Assembly: GCA_003599415.1 (NCBI GenBank)
Contig: QZKB01000017.1
Span: 1-64,000 of the forward strand
Reading direction: 5' to 3'
DNA: 64,000 bases
Source: Ignavibacteriales bacterium
GTDB lineage: Bacteria > Bacteroidota > Ignavibacteria > Ignavibacteriales > SURF-24
The stretch's first letter is position 1, and the number at the start of each line of letters is the position of its first letter. A program made the translations under genes and the position numbers. Positions 37,980 to 47,336 of this stretch are shown piece by piece. The notes under the pieces are model-generated. The model saw nothing but the letters and a program-made list of their open reading frames with translations, did no database searches and was not told where the DNA came from.

Positions 37980-38441
37980 ATGAAATATTGGCTGCTTAAA
38001 TCTGAAGCAGAAGTTTTTTCTTTAAACGATCTGAAGAACTCTCCCGGCCAAACAACCTACTGGGATGGCGTTAGAAATTATCAGGCTCGTAATTTTATAA
38101 GAGATGAAATGAAGTTGGGAGATAAAGCTTTATTCTACCATAGCAATTCAGAGCCAAACCTTATTGCAGGTATTTGCAAAATAGTGAAGGAAGCTTACCC
38201 TGATTTTACAGCATTCGATCCTGATAATGAACATTATGATCCTAAAAGCAAAAAAGAAAATCCTGCCTGGTTTATGGTAGATGTAAAATGGGAAGAAGAA
38301 TTTAAAAATCCTGTTACGCTTCAGAGTGTTAAATTAAATCCTAAATTAAAAAACATGAGACTTGTTCAACCCGGAAACCGTTTATCGGTTATGCCGGTAA
38401 CCAAAGATGAGTTTGAAGAAATTCTAAAGATGTCCGGATGA
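37980..38441 (+). CDS. EVE-domain protein
   Basis: A 153-aa single-domain protein of the EVE (PUA-like) family, similar to thymocyte nuclear protein 1. Diagnostic blocks are YWLLKSEAEVFSLNDL, TYWDGVRNYQARNFIRDEM and DKALFYHSN. EVE domains bind modified bases in DNA or RNA. GGAGG 6 nt upstream supports the start. It is followed after 6 nt by a photolyase, so the pair may form a small DNA-maintenance operon. Confidence 0.88.
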   Translation: MKYWLLKSEAEVFSLNDLKNSPGQTTYWDGVRNYQARNFIRDEMKLGDKALFYHSNSEPNLIAGICKIVKEAYPDFTAFDPDNEHYDPKSKKENPAWFMVDVKWEEEFKNPVTLQSVKLNPKLKNMRLVQPGNRLSVMPVTKDEFEEILKMSG

Positions 38442-38447
38442 AATATT

Positions 38448-39788
38448 ATGGTTAATGAGAAACGAGTAAGATTACTGAAAGCAGGTAATCAATCAAATGG
38501 AGCCGTTGTTTACTGGATGAGTCGCGACCAGCGTGTTCATGATAACTGGGCGTTGCTGTATGCGCAGGAGAAAGCAGCAGAGGCTAACCAACCTTTGTTT
38601 GTTGTGTTTGCTCTTGTAAATGAATTTCTTGGCGCAACACTTCGTCAGTATGATTTTATGCTGAAGGGATTGAAGGAAGTTGAAGTAGAATTGAGGAAAT
38701 TAAATATTCCCTTCATTCTGCTGCCGGGTTCTCCGCAAATAGAAATAAGCAGGTTCGTTAAAGAGAATAGCATTGGATTACTTGTTGCGGATTTTGATCC
38801 GTTAAAAATTAAAAAGGAATGGAAGAAAAAAGTTAGCGAAAAAATATCAGTCCCGTTTTATGAAGTTGACGCGCATAATATAGTCCCATGCTGGATTGCT
38901 TCTGATAAGGAAGAATTTGCAGCATATACTTTCAGACCAAAAATTCACAAGCTGTTACCGGAATTTCTTGATGAATATCCTCCATTAATTAAGATGAAAG
39001 ACAGAGTGGATATTTCACCAATAGATAGGGAATCTGTTTACTCTTCATTAAAAATAAACAAAAATGTAAAACCTGTTGATTGGATTCGACCTGGCGAATC
39101 GGCCGCATTAAATTCATTAAGTGATTTTCTTGATGATCGCCTGAACTTGTACAGCGTGCACAGAAATGATCCTAACCAGCAGGCCCAGTCAGATATATCA
39201 CCGTATCTTCACTTCGGCCAGATAAGTGCGCAAAGAGTTTTGCTAAATTACCGTAACAAATTTAATTCTCTTAACATGCAGGATGATTTTCCGGAAGAAC
39301 TTGTTGTAAGGCGTGAACTTGCAGATAATTATTGTAACTACAATGAAAACTATGATTCATTTGATGGCTTTCGTGCTTGGGCAAAGCAAACATTGAATGA
39401 ACATCGGAAAGATGATCGCGAGTATATTTATTCTCTTGATGTATTTGAAAATGCTGCAACTCATGATGAACTATGGAATGCGGCTCAACGCCAGATGATT
39501 GATACCGGCAAGATGCATGGTTATATGAGAATGTACTGGGCTAAGAAAATTCTTGAATGGTCTAAAAATCCCGAAGAGGCAATTCACTTTGCGATATACC
39601 TTAACGATAAATATGAACTTGACGGACGAGATCCGAACGGTTATACTGGTGTAGCATGGTCAATCGGTGGCATACATGACCGTGCATGGTTTGACAGACC
39701 TGTCTTTGGTAAAATAAGATATATGAATTATAACGGCGCTAAAAAGAAATTTGATGTGATTTCTTTTATAGATAAACACACTTCATGA
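38448..39788 (+). CDS. Class II CPD photolyase
   Basis: A 446-aa deoxyribodipyrimidine photolyase that uses FAD and light to split cyclobutane pyrimidine dimers. The class II signatures are clear: VVYWMSRDQRVHDNWALLYAQ at the N-terminus, YTFRPKIHKLLPEFL, and the FAD-binding C-terminal half with SDISPYLHFGQISAQR, RRELADNYCNYN, and MHGYMRMYWAKKILEW. Length is normal for class II. It is next to the EVE-domain gene. A photolyase suggests the lineage meets light at least sometimes. Confidence 0.93.
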   Translation: MVNEKRVRLLKAGNQSNGAVVYWMSRDQRVHDNWALLYAQEKAAEANQPLFVVFALVNEFLGATLRQYDFMLKGLKEVEVELRKLNIPFILLPGSPQIEISRFVKENSIGLLVADFDPLKIKKEWKKKVSEKISVPFYEVDAHNIVPCWIASDKEEFAAYTFRPKIHKLLPEFLDEYPPLIKMKDRVDISPIDRESVYSSLKINKNVKPVDWIRPGESAALNSLSDFLDDRLNLYSVHRNDPNQQAQSDISPYLHFGQISAQRVLLNYRNKFNSLNMQDDFPEELVVRRELADNYCNYNENYDSFDGFRAWAKQTLNEHRKDDREYIYSLDVFENAATHDELWNAAQRQMIDTGKMHGYMRMYWAKKILEWSKNPEEAIHFAIYLNDKYELDGRDPNGYTGVAWSIGGIHDRAWFDRPVFGKIRYMNYNGAKKKFDVISFIDKHTS

Positions 39789-40015
39789 TCCGCTCAATTA
39801 CAACCGGACTTCTATAATCTTCTCCTGGATACACGGCATTATTCCCAAAAAATTTTACATTTATTTCCCGATGATATTCCCGCCCGAAAGACAGAACATT
39901 AAATAAATAATTTTAAACTTGATTAATAACTTATTTTTTAATACTAATTAATTCAGATTCTTAAATTTCTAAGGCAATTAACTGATTTTGGTTTTTAATA
40001 AAAACAAGGAGCAAT

Positions 40016-40354
40016 ATGAAAAAGATTGAGGCAATAATAAGACCGCACAAACTTGATGAGATTCATAATAATCTGCTCGAATCCGGCTTTACTGGTTTGA
40101 CTGTTACTGAAGTAAGAGGATACGGCAGGCAGAAAGGTCATAAGGAAATTTACCGCGGCTCTGAATATAACATCGAATTTGTACCTAAGCTTAAGCTTGA
40201 ACTCATTTGTCAATCCGAGCAACTTGAACAGGCAATATCAATTATTGTTAATTCTGCAAAAACCGGCGAAGTTGGTGATGGAAAAATCTTTGTATCAAGT
40301 CTTGAAGAAGTAATAAGAATAAGAACAGAAGAATCCGGCGTAAGCGCTATCTAA
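40016..40354 (+). CDS. glnK: PII nitrogen regulatory protein
   Basis: A 112-aa PII signal protein. It has the N-terminal KKIEAIIRPHKLDE, the T-loop with Y51 (EIYRGSEYNIEFVPK) that can be uridylylated, and the C-terminal B-loop TGEVGDGKIFV that binds ATP/ADP and 2-oxoglutarate. It is the first gene of a glnK-TorF-amtB run, where PII usually blocks the ammonium channel when nitrogen is plentiful. AAGGAG 5 nt upstream supports the start. GlnK is preferred to GlnB because of the linkage to amtB. Confidence 0.93.
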   Translation: MKKIEAIIRPHKLDEIHNNLLESGFTGLTVTEVRGYGRQKGHKEIYRGSEYNIEFVPKLKLELICQSEQLEQAISIIVNSAKTGEVGDGKIFVSSLEEVIRIRTEESGVSAI

Positions 40355-40373
40355 AAAAACAGGAGAAATAACA

Positions 40374-41069
40374 ATGAAAAAAAGTATTTTGATTACAATA
40401 ATTTTTCTTTCGGCAAACCTTGCAATTGAAGCACAACTTAAATTCGGTGCTGATTTATACAGCAGGTATATCTGGAGGGGAATAAATCTTGGCGGAGATT
40501 CACCCTCCTTACAACCGGGTTTATCATATACCACTGGTGGATTGTGTGTTGGTTTCTGGGGAGCATATAGTTATCCTACAGATGGCTTTACATATTCGGA
40601 AAATGATATCTATGCATCTTATTCTTTAACGGTAGAAAATAAGGGTTCATTTACAGTTATTGCAACCGACTATTATTTGCCTTCTTCTCATATCCCTTTG
40701 GGGCATTATGAAAAAAATGGAGGAGCACATGTAATTGAAGCTGGTTTAAGTTATTCCGGTCCGCAAACCTTTCCGTTGTCATTAGCCGGTTACTATAACC
40801 TGCACAATGATGTTGATAATTCAGTCTACCTGCAAATAGGTTACCCGTTTGAAATTGATGACGCAGTTTTATCCCTGTCGCTTGGATTTGTGCCTGGTAA
40901 AAGCACTTATTACTTAACTGAAAAAGCTGCAATTATAAATGCCAGTGTTACGGCTTCAAAACCAATTGTTGTTACTGAGAAGTTTACTGTTCCAATCAAT
41001 GTCTCATATACGGTTAATCCAAACCAGGATATAAGCTACCTGACATTTGGAGCAGGCTTTACTTTTTAA
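40374..41069 (+). CDS. TorF-family putative porin
   Basis: A 231-aa outer-membrane beta-barrel. The signal peptide ends AIEAQ (about residue 22), followed by the family hallmark SRYIWRGINLGGDSPSLQPGLSY, alternating barrel strands, and a terminal phenylalanine (GAGFTF). Its location between glnK and amtB (gaps of 19 and 24 nt) suggests an outer-membrane route for ammonium or small nitrogen compounds matched to the inner-membrane channel. AGGAG about 9 nt upstream supports the start. Confidence 0.85.
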   Translation: MKKSILITIIFLSANLAIEAQLKFGADLYSRYIWRGINLGGDSPSLQPGLSYTTGGLCVGFWGAYSYPTDGFTYSENDIYASYSLTVENKGSFTVIATDYYLPSSHIPLGHYEKNGGAHVIEAGLSYSGPQTFPLSLAGYYNLHNDVDNSVYLQIGYPFEIDDAVLSLSLGFVPGKSTYYLTEKAAIINASVTASKPIVVTEKFTVPINVSYTVNPNQDISYLTFGAGFTF

Positions 41070-41093
41070 TTTTATAAATGATAGGAGAATGAT

Positions 41094-42653
41094 ATGTCTA
41101 AGACAAATTTTTATTTTATAGTGGCGGCTATTTTTATAACAACGCTTATTCTTGTAGGCCCGTCTGTAATTAAAGCCGAAACTGACCCTGCCGGAACTAA
41201 TACGGGAACGGTGAAAGATGTGCCTGCTGCAAAACAAGGCGAACCAACCTTAACAGAAATTGCTGATGCGGTTGGGCATAACAGGATTGCAACAAATATT
41301 ATATGGACACTGCTTGCGGGATTTTTAGTAATGTTTATGCAGGCCGGTTTTGCAATGGTTGAAACAGGATTTACACGAGCCAAAAATGTAGCGCATACAA
41401 TGGGAATGAACTTCCTTGTGTATGCTATTGGTATGATTGGTTTCTGGATGTGCGGCTTCGCATTTATGTTTGGCGGCGTCGGATCAATTTCAGCTTTGGG
41501 CGGAACGCCGGGATTGGCAAATGAAATATCAGTTAACCTGTTTGGAAAAACATTTGGATTGATTGGCGGCAGCGGCTTTTTCCTTAACAACTCTGTTTAT
41601 GATGTTGGTGTGTTTGCGTTGTTTTTATTCCAAATGGTTTTTATGGATACGACTGCAACAATTCCAACTGGTGCAATGGCGGAGCGATGGAAATTTTCCT
41701 CATTCATCTTCTTTGCTTTTTTTATTTCGATGTTTGTTTACCCGGTATTTGGAAACTGGGTATGGGGCGGCGGTTGGTTAGCCCAGCTTGGCGTTAATTT
41801 TGGGTTGGGTCATGGCCACGTTGATTTTGCAGGTTCATCAGTCGTTCATTTGGTTGGCGGAGTTGCAGCGCTTGCCGGCGCAATTGTTTTAGGTCCACGC
41901 ATTGGAAAGTATAATAAAAACGGTTCTCCTAATGCTATACCGGGCCATAATATACCAATGGCAATAACCGGAACATTCATTCTTGCTTTCGGGTGGTTTG
42001 GCTTTAATGCCGGTTCAACTTTGGCGGCAAGCGATTTACGGCTTGCAGTTGCAGCTACCAATACAATGATCGCTTCCGGCGCAGGCGCCTTGGCAGCAAC
42101 ACTCTATATGATGTGGAGATATGGAAAACCGGATCCAAGTATGATGGCAAACGGAATGCTTGCAGGCCTGGTAGCTATTACTGCTCCCTGTGCATTTGTA
42201 AATTCAATTTCTTCATTTTTTATAGGCGCAGTAGCCGGTGTGTTAGTAATTATTGCTGTCTTTTATATCGATCAGAAATTGAAAATTGATGACCCGGTTG
42301 GTGCAGTTGCAGTCCACGGAGTAAATGGTTTATGGGGAATAATTGCATTAGGTTTGTTTGCCGACGGAACATACGGAGATGGATGGAACGGAGTTGCAGG
42401 AACAGTAAGAGGATTATTCTATGGTGATGCAAGCCAATTAATTGCGCAAACCATTGGTGCGGTTGCTTGTATAGCGTTCGTATTTCCGGTTATGTACGGC
42501 TTTTTCAAACTGCAGGATAAATTATTCGGAATACGCGTAAACAGAAAAGATGAAATTGAAGGACTTGATATTCCTGAAATGGGAGTTAAAGGATATGATG
42601 AGAGTGCGCCATCATCCGTACAGTATTCTCCATTGATTCACGAAATGCAATAG
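41094..42653 (+). CDS. amtB: Ammonium transporter
   Basis: A 519-aa Amt/Mep/Rh channel with a signal peptide, a ~45-residue periplasmic extension and 11 transmembrane helices. Family blocks: FVMFMQAGFAMVETGF-type (LVMFMQAGFAMVETGFTRAKN), DTTATIPTGAMAERW, the pore twin histidines H252 (GSSVVHLVGG) and H408 (AVHGVNG), and AFGWFGFNAGSTL. The C-terminal tail (RKDEIEGLDIPEMGVKGYDE) is the segment that interacts with PII in known systems. It is last in the glnK-TorF-amtB operon and is followed by a strong terminator. Confidence 0.95.
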   Translation: MSKTNFYFIVAAIFITTLILVGPSVIKAETDPAGTNTGTVKDVPAAKQGEPTLTEIADAVGHNRIATNIIWTLLAGFLVMFMQAGFAMVETGFTRAKNVAHTMGMNFLVYAIGMIGFWMCGFAFMFGGVGSISALGGTPGLANEISVNLFGKTFGLIGGSGFFLNNSVYDVGVFALFLFQMVFMDTTATIPTGAMAERWKFSSFIFFAFFISMFVYPVFGNWVWGGGWLAQLGVNFGLGHGHVDFAGSSVVHLVGGVAALAGAIVLGPRIGKYNKNGSPNAIPGHNIPMAITGTFILAFGWFGFNAGSTLAASDLRLAVAATNTMIASGAGALAATLYMMWRYGKPDPSMMANGMLAGLVAITAPCAFVNSISSFFIGAVAGVLVIIAVFYIDQKLKIDDPVGAVAVHGVNGLWGIIALGLFADGTYGDGWNGVAGTVRGLFYGDASQLIAQTIGAVACIAFVFPVMYGFFKLQDKLFGIRVNRKDEIEGLDIPEMGVKGYDESAPSSVQYSPLIHEMQ

Positions 42654-42661
42654 ATTAGATG

Positions 42662-42698
42662 AAACCGGAGAGCTGGTTTTTCTCTCCGGTTTTCTTAT
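42662..42698 (+). terminator. Rho-independent terminator
   Basis: AAACCGGAGAG (42662-42672) pairs with CTCTCCGGTTT (42682-42692), 11 bp, followed by TCTTATT. It ends the glnK-TorF-amtB operon and lies 9 nt before the end of the convergent dacB-like gene. Confidence 0.85.
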
Positions 42699-42705
42699 TA
42701 AAAGT

Positions 42706-44196
42706 TTATCGTCTGTCCAATGATGAAATGATTTCGAGTACTGAGTCGGTTATATAATTTGTTTCTGCTGCAGTTCGTAAATGTCCGTTTACCAGAAATG
42801 AAAAAACAATCTCTTCACCATCGGCTGTTGTAACATAGCCTGAAAGACCTCGTACATTTGATATAGTACCGGTTTTGGCATGAACATTTTTTTCGGCAGG
42901 TGTTCCCTTCATCCTGCCTTTCAAAGTACCATCAACTCCCGCAACGGGCATCGCATTATACCAATCAATCCAATATGAATGATGTCTCATTCCTTCTAAA
43001 ATCTTTACGAGAATTTCAGGACTTGTGTAATTGTATCTTGATAAACCGGAGCCATCCATGTAAGCATAAGTATCCGATTGAATGCCGAATTGTTTCAATA
43101 CATCCTCAACAATCTTTTTCCCCTGCCTGAAAGATCCTATTCCGGTTTTCTTCCATCCTAAAGTACGCACAAAAGTTTCGGCATATAAATTCTGACTTGG
43201 TTTCATCAATCCCGCCAGTACATCTCTGAATAAAGGTGAATTATGTTTGTCAATCAGTGTTAGATTATGATGAGTGGTTTTCCATCCGGCAATATCATCA
43301 CAATCTTTTGGTTCGCCAATAACTTTAATTCCGTTTCTTTCCAATTCTTCTTTAAGAACAGTTACATAAAATAGAGTTGGATTATAAAGGCTTGGTGTTT
43401 CCTCAAATTCTTTTGAACCGGCTTTTACATATCCGCTTATTTTAATTGTGTTGGTTCCAAAAGCACGACTTATTCTGATGTTTGAATTTCCTGTATCTCC
43501 AACTATTGTTACATCTTCAATTTTATAAAATGAACTGGGGAGATTGGGTTGGATTGTTAGCCGCCCTTCCTTTGTTGCAGGAGGAATAAACTTTAGATCT
43601 ACACAATTTTCATTAAGCTGGAGGGGAGAGATTTCCGCAGAATACCATGCATCAAGATCATCATAAGTCCAGCCGTAACCATATGGGTAATCTTCGAATG
43701 CATTGTCGTCACCAATTATATTTCCATTAATCTTTTTGATGCCCATTGAAGACAGCTTCACCGCCCAGGATTTGAATAATCCCAAGGGATCGGTAGTTAA
43801 TCTTGTGTAAAGTGTAGGATCTCCGTTACCATACACAACCAGGTTGCCTTCAAGAATTGAATCTTTTATTTCACCTTCGTAGTTCATGTAAGTTTCAAAT
43901 GTAAACTCCGGACCAAGAGTAACAAGTGTTGCTGCTGCAGTCGGAATCTTTTCATTTGATGCGGGCATAAACATTTTACCTGAATTTCTTTCATACCATG
44001 TTTCACCGGTCTTTAATGATTTAATCAATACGCCCCAATGAGCATTGGCAAAAATAGAATCATCAAAACGTTCCTGAATTTTTTGCTTTAATGTGAATAA
44101 ATCATTAGCAGGTGTTTTGGTGGTCTCCTTTACAGTTGAGCAAGCAGCAAATAAGAAAGTAAACAGAAAGATTATTAATGTGATTTCTTTCTTCAT
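42706..44196 (-). CDS. dacB: D-alanyl-D-alanine carboxypeptidase/endopeptidase (PBP4, S13) lipoprotein
   Basis: A 496-aa penicillin-binding protein 4. With the start at 44196 (GAGGA 4 nt upstream) the protein opens with a lipoprotein signal, lipobox LFAAC with C19. Catalytic motifs are S80-x-x-K83 (ASNEK), S-x-N-like GSGLSRYN, and HAKTGT. A large insert between the first two motifs is typical of S13. It trims or cuts peptidoglycan peptides in the periplasm. It is monocistronic and convergent with amtB. Confidence 0.9.
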   Translation of the reverse strand: MKKEITLIIFLFTFLFAACSTVKETTKTPANDLFTLKQKIQERFDDSIFANAHWGVLIKSLKTGETWYERNSGKMFMPASNEKIPTAAATLVTLGPEFTFETYMNYEGEIKDSILEGNLVVYGNGDPTLYTRLTTDPLGLFKSWAVKLSSMGIKKINGNIIGDDNAFEDYPYGYGWTYDDLDAWYSAEISPLQLNENCVDLKFIPPATKEGRLTIQPNLPSSFYKIEDVTIVGDTGNSNIRISRAFGTNTIKISGYVKAGSKEFEETPSLYNPTLFYVTVLKEELERNGIKVIGEPKDCDDIAGWKTTHHNLTLIDKHNSPLFRDVLAGLMKPSQNLYAETFVRTLGWKKTGIGSFRQGKKIVEDVLKQFGIQSDTYAYMDGSGLSRYNYTSPEILVKILEGMRHHSYWIDWYNAMPVAGVDGTLKGRMKGTPAEKNVHAKTGTISNVRGLSGYVTTADGEEIVFSFLVNGHLRTAAETNYITDSVLEIISSLDRR

Positions 44197-44322
44197 ATTA
44201 TCCTCGGTAAGTAAATAGTTGTTTTTGCGCATAGCAATATACAAAATCAATCAGAATATTTAGGCAGAACAGAATTGTAGTATAGTCTAACTGAAACAGG
44301 AACTAAAGAATATTTTGGAAAC

Positions 44323-44337
44323 GTTATTATTAATAAC
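44323..44337. promoter_or_regulatory. Perfect 15-bp palindrome in divergent intergenic region
   Basis: GTTATTA-T-TAATAAC lies between dacB (minus) and the small ORF starting at 44355 (plus). It may be a regulator-binding site. Being AT-only at the core, it could occur by chance. Confidence 0.3.
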
Positions 44338-44354
44338 AATATGTTAAGGTGAAT

Positions 44355-44636
44355 ATGGAAATAGTATACATTGGATATGCCTGGTTTATGATGTGGTACA
44401 TTGTTAAAATAAAAAGAGAAATGAGCAGATACAGGAAATATCTTAATCAGCATAATGATATTTATGTCCCATCATATAAAGAAATAACGGAAAACCAGCA
44501 TTGGTCTTCTCAATTGATAAATACAATTGGCCAGAATTATAAAAGCAGACAAAAGCAGAACAGGAAACTTATCTTTCCGGACTTAAGGAGAAGAATAAGT
44601 AACATTAGTGTGGCTTTAGTTGAAAAAAGGGACTGA
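44355..44636 (+). CDS. Small hypothetical protein with one transmembrane helix
   Basis: A 93-aa open frame with AAGGTG just upstream of the ATG. A hydrophobic N-terminus (MEIVYIGYAWFMMWYIV) is followed by a basic, polar tail rich in K, R, N and Q. No family is recognised. It does not overlap any recognised gene and lies between dacB and the ABC permease, but the coding case rests on the ribosome site and frame length only. Confidence 0.4.
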   Translation: MEIVYIGYAWFMMWYIVKIKREMSRYRKYLNQHNDIYVPSYKEITENQHWSSQLINTIGQNYKSRQKQNRKLIFPDLRRRISNISVALVEKRD

Positions 44637-44731
44637 GCAATTGTAGTTCAACTGCGGTTTTGGAAAATAAATCAATAGTTAACTTTGCCTGAAGTTAGCA
44701 GGAGGATTCTTTATCATATTAAAACGGCAAT

Positions 44732-46387
44732 TTATATTTCTATACCTGCAATTGATTTTAAGCCAACAGTAAAAAGAATTTTATTAATCAAAATGTTTAG
44801 AAAAAGTAGTAAAGAACTCAATCCAATCAAAGTCGTTCCCAGATCAAGTTCCAGCATTATAGTAACAACAACTACCGCAGCACCAAGAATTGTAGAAACT
44901 AAAATATTAATTGCGACATTCCAGTTATGTTTTATGGGTTTGTATTCATTGTCCCAGATAAGCTTGGGAAATTGTATATCCAGCATTAATCCAAGTTGAG
45001 CAGAAAATAAAATACCAAGCAGAGAAAGAATTATACATGCTATTAAAACCATGAGGGATATCTTTAAAAGAAATACAGCAGCAAAAAGAATAATTATTGT
45101 CCCGCTAAAGCTCAGAAGTATTCCGGGCAAAAGTTTTGCATATATTTGCTCGCGGTAACTGATCGGCAAAAATTTATTTACAAAAAAGTTTGTTCCTTCC
45201 CGAGAAATTGCCGAACCAGTAATTCCGTTTGAAGACGTAATAAATAACCCGGCTGCAAGCGCAATAGCAAGTATAATTGAATCCGGATTACTTTTACTAA
45301 GCAAAGCCTGGAGCTTTCCCAAATCATTTCCTACTCCGCCAAAAGCAAATAACAATAAGAATGGCCACAAGAAATTAGTGAGAACGCAGTTTATAAAATA
45401 TGGCGGAGTTCTGAACAGAATTTTTATTTCCTTCAATGTAAAAGCTTTTAAAGCAGAATTCTTTACGGAAATTTTCTTTAGTTCTTCTTTGTGAAACGAC
45501 TTTGCCGGTGAACTAACTTCTGAACCACCGACGGCTCCTTTGAAATACAACTTCTCAGCGGCTATTAAGAACAAAGCAATAAAAAATAAATTTGCCACAT
45601 AAAACAGGAATAAATTATAAAGACCCTGGTAGCTATCGTAATTGAGTAATGTAAGAGTAGCTAATTTTGTTGTTGGAAAAATTGTTGAAACAGTATTAAT
45701 AAGAGAGTTCTTGCTTGTCTGAAGCAAAGCCATAACTTTACCGGGGTTGGTTTGTGCATTAAGGTAAGTGGAAGTTACATAATTAATTCCGAAGACAAGT
45801 AATATTCCGAAGATAGCGGCAAAAATTCTAAACTGGTCTTTTCTTTTTGCAATATTAATATACCGCAGGATGAACATTATTATCAGTGCATCAATAGCGA
45901 GTGGTATTACCGGTATTCCAAGTAAAAGTAAAAAACTGTATAAATAGAAAAGGATTCCCCCTGAACTTTTAATTCCATATGCAATAATAAGCGGAAGTAG
46001 AAAAAGTATAACTGTAAGATACTCGTACAAAAGTGTTACAGTAAATTTTGCCGAGGTTATCTGGTTAGCCCTCAGCGGTAGAGCAACAAGTGTATCAACA
46101 TCCTGTGCAAAATAGAAAATGTTTATGACGTAGAATATTCCGAATACAAGTATTAAGACACTTATAGAAACAAATCCCGAAGCTATTAAAATTCCTTCCT
46201 GCTTTACTTGAACAAACAGGTCATACATTCTTGCTGTAGAAGTACCTATTCCGATAACCATCGGAAGTATACTTAAGGCAATTAGCGCCATGTACAGCAA
46301 ATTTTTTTTATTTCTGTTCTTCCCGGAGGCAAATGTTGAAAAACTGTTCTTTAATAATACTTTTGTTAATACGACAAATTTTTTCAT
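44732..46387 (-). CDS. ABC-2-type exporter permease
   Basis: A 551-aa integral membrane protein with about 12 hydrophobic segments, arranged as two halves separated by a hydrophilic region (about residues 285-315). It is the membrane subunit for the ATPase encoded just upstream (46435-47163, same strand, 47-nt gap). Similar large permeases occur in ABC-2 exporter pairs of Firmicutes and FCB bacteria. The exported substrate cannot be inferred. Confidence 0.78.
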   Translation of the reverse strand: MKKFVVLTKVLLKNSFSTFASGKNRNKKNLLYMALIALSILPMVIGIGTSTARMYDLFVQVKQEGILIASGFVSISVLILVFGIFYVINIFYFAQDVDTLVALPLRANQITSAKFTVTLLYEYLTVILFLLPLIIAYGIKSSGGILFYLYSFLLLLGIPVIPLAIDALIIMFILRYINIAKRKDQFRIFAAIFGILLVFGINYVTSTYLNAQTNPGKVMALLQTSKNSLINTVSTIFPTTKLATLTLLNYDSYQGLYNLFLFYVANLFFIALFLIAAEKLYFKGAVGGSEVSSPAKSFHKEELKKISVKNSALKAFTLKEIKILFRTPPYFINCVLTNFLWPFLLLFAFGGVGNDLGKLQALLSKSNPDSIILAIALAAGLFITSSNGITGSAISREGTNFFVNKFLPISYREQIYAKLLPGILLSFSGTIIILFAAVFLLKISLMVLIACIILSLLGILFSAQLGLMLDIQFPKLIWDNEYKPIKHNWNVAINILVSTILGAAVVVVTIMLELDLGTTLIGLSSLLLFLNILINKILFTVGLKSIAGIEI

Positions 46388-46434
46388 ATAATCTTTGCTC
46401 TGTGTTAATTTGCGGCATCAGTGTTATTTGTGTT

Positions 46435-47163
46435 CTATTCTGTTTCCTCTGTCAGCTCAAGGAACATTTTTTCAAGCGATTCATTACCTTTAAACTGTTC
46501 CCGTAATTCTTCAATTGTGCAGAAAGAAATTAATTTTCCTTTATTTATTATCGCGACGCGATAACAGATCTTTTCTGCTACTTCAAGAATGTGAGTTGAG
46601 AAAAATACCGTCCTGTTCTTCTGTGCATATTCACGCATAATCTCTTTTAAAAGGAATGATGATTTTGGATCGAGACCAGTCATTGGCTCATCAAGTATCC
46701 AAACAAGCGGGTCATGAATTAATGCTCCGATTATAATAATCTTCTGCCGCATACCATGCGAGTAGCTTTGTATTTTAGCGGACAGGGAAGAAGTCATTTC
46801 AAATTTATCAGCTAATTCATCAATTCTTGCTTTTCTGTCTGTGGTGGAAACATCGTACATATCGGCCATAAAATTCAAATACTCAATTCCTTTAAGACGT
46901 AAAAACATATCGGGGCTATCAGGTACAAATCCGAATTGCTTTTTAACTTCGACCGGTTTTTCATTTATGTCTAAACCATTAATCCTGATGACGCCGGAAT
47001 CAGCATTCAGAATTCCGGTTAATAATTTAATGGTTGTAGTCTTTCCTGCACCGTTTGGACCAAGAAATCCAATTATTTCTCCATCCGGAATAGAAATTGT
47101 CAGGTTATCTACTGCTTTAACTTTATTGTTATAGCTTTTGTTGATGTTTAGAATTTCAATCAT
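46435..47163 (-). CDS. ABC transporter ATP-binding protein
   Basis: A 242-aa ATPase of the ABC-2/drug-exporter (CcmA-like) class. Walker A is GPNGAGKTT, the signature is a diverged YSHGMRQK in place of LSGGQ, Walker B is LVWILDEPMTGLDP, and the H-loop is STHIL. The first gene of a two-gene operon with the permease at 44732-46387. The SxGMRQK signature is typical of ABC-2 exporters. Confidence 0.92.
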   Translation of the reverse strand: MIEILNINKSYNNKVKAVDNLTISIPDGEIIGFLGPNGAGKTTTIKLLTGILNADSGVIRINGLDINEKPVEVKKQFGFVPDSPDMFLRLKGIEYLNFMADMYDVSTTDRKARIDELADKFEMTSSLSAKIQSYSHGMRQKIIIIGALIHDPLVWILDEPMTGLDPKSSFLLKEIMREYAQKNRTVFFSTHILEVAEKICYRVAIINKGKLISFCTIEELREQFKGNESLEKMFLELTEETE

Positions 47164-47336
47164 TTTTTACAACCCGAAATAGTATTGTTCAAAAATAGGT
47201 TTGATGATTAAATAAACCAAAAAGTAAAAGAGATTTTAATTTCGTAAAAATTGGTGGACTATAATTCATGATAATATGTTTAATCCTTGACTAAAATTTA
47301 GTAAATTGAAACCGCATAAGAATAGAAGTATATAAA

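Noticed and set aside
39789-40015. Sigma54 promoter upstream of glnK
   Set aside because: Looked for GG-N10-GC because nitrogen genes often use it; GGCA words occur but with no matching GC at the right distance.
44247-44453. Minus-strand frame upstream of dacB
   Set aside because: Overlaps the divergent intergenic region and the small plus-strand frame; composition is not protein-like and no ribosome site is seen.
44685-44999. Plus-strand frame over the end of the ABC permease
   Set aside because: Antisense to a recognised membrane protein gene.
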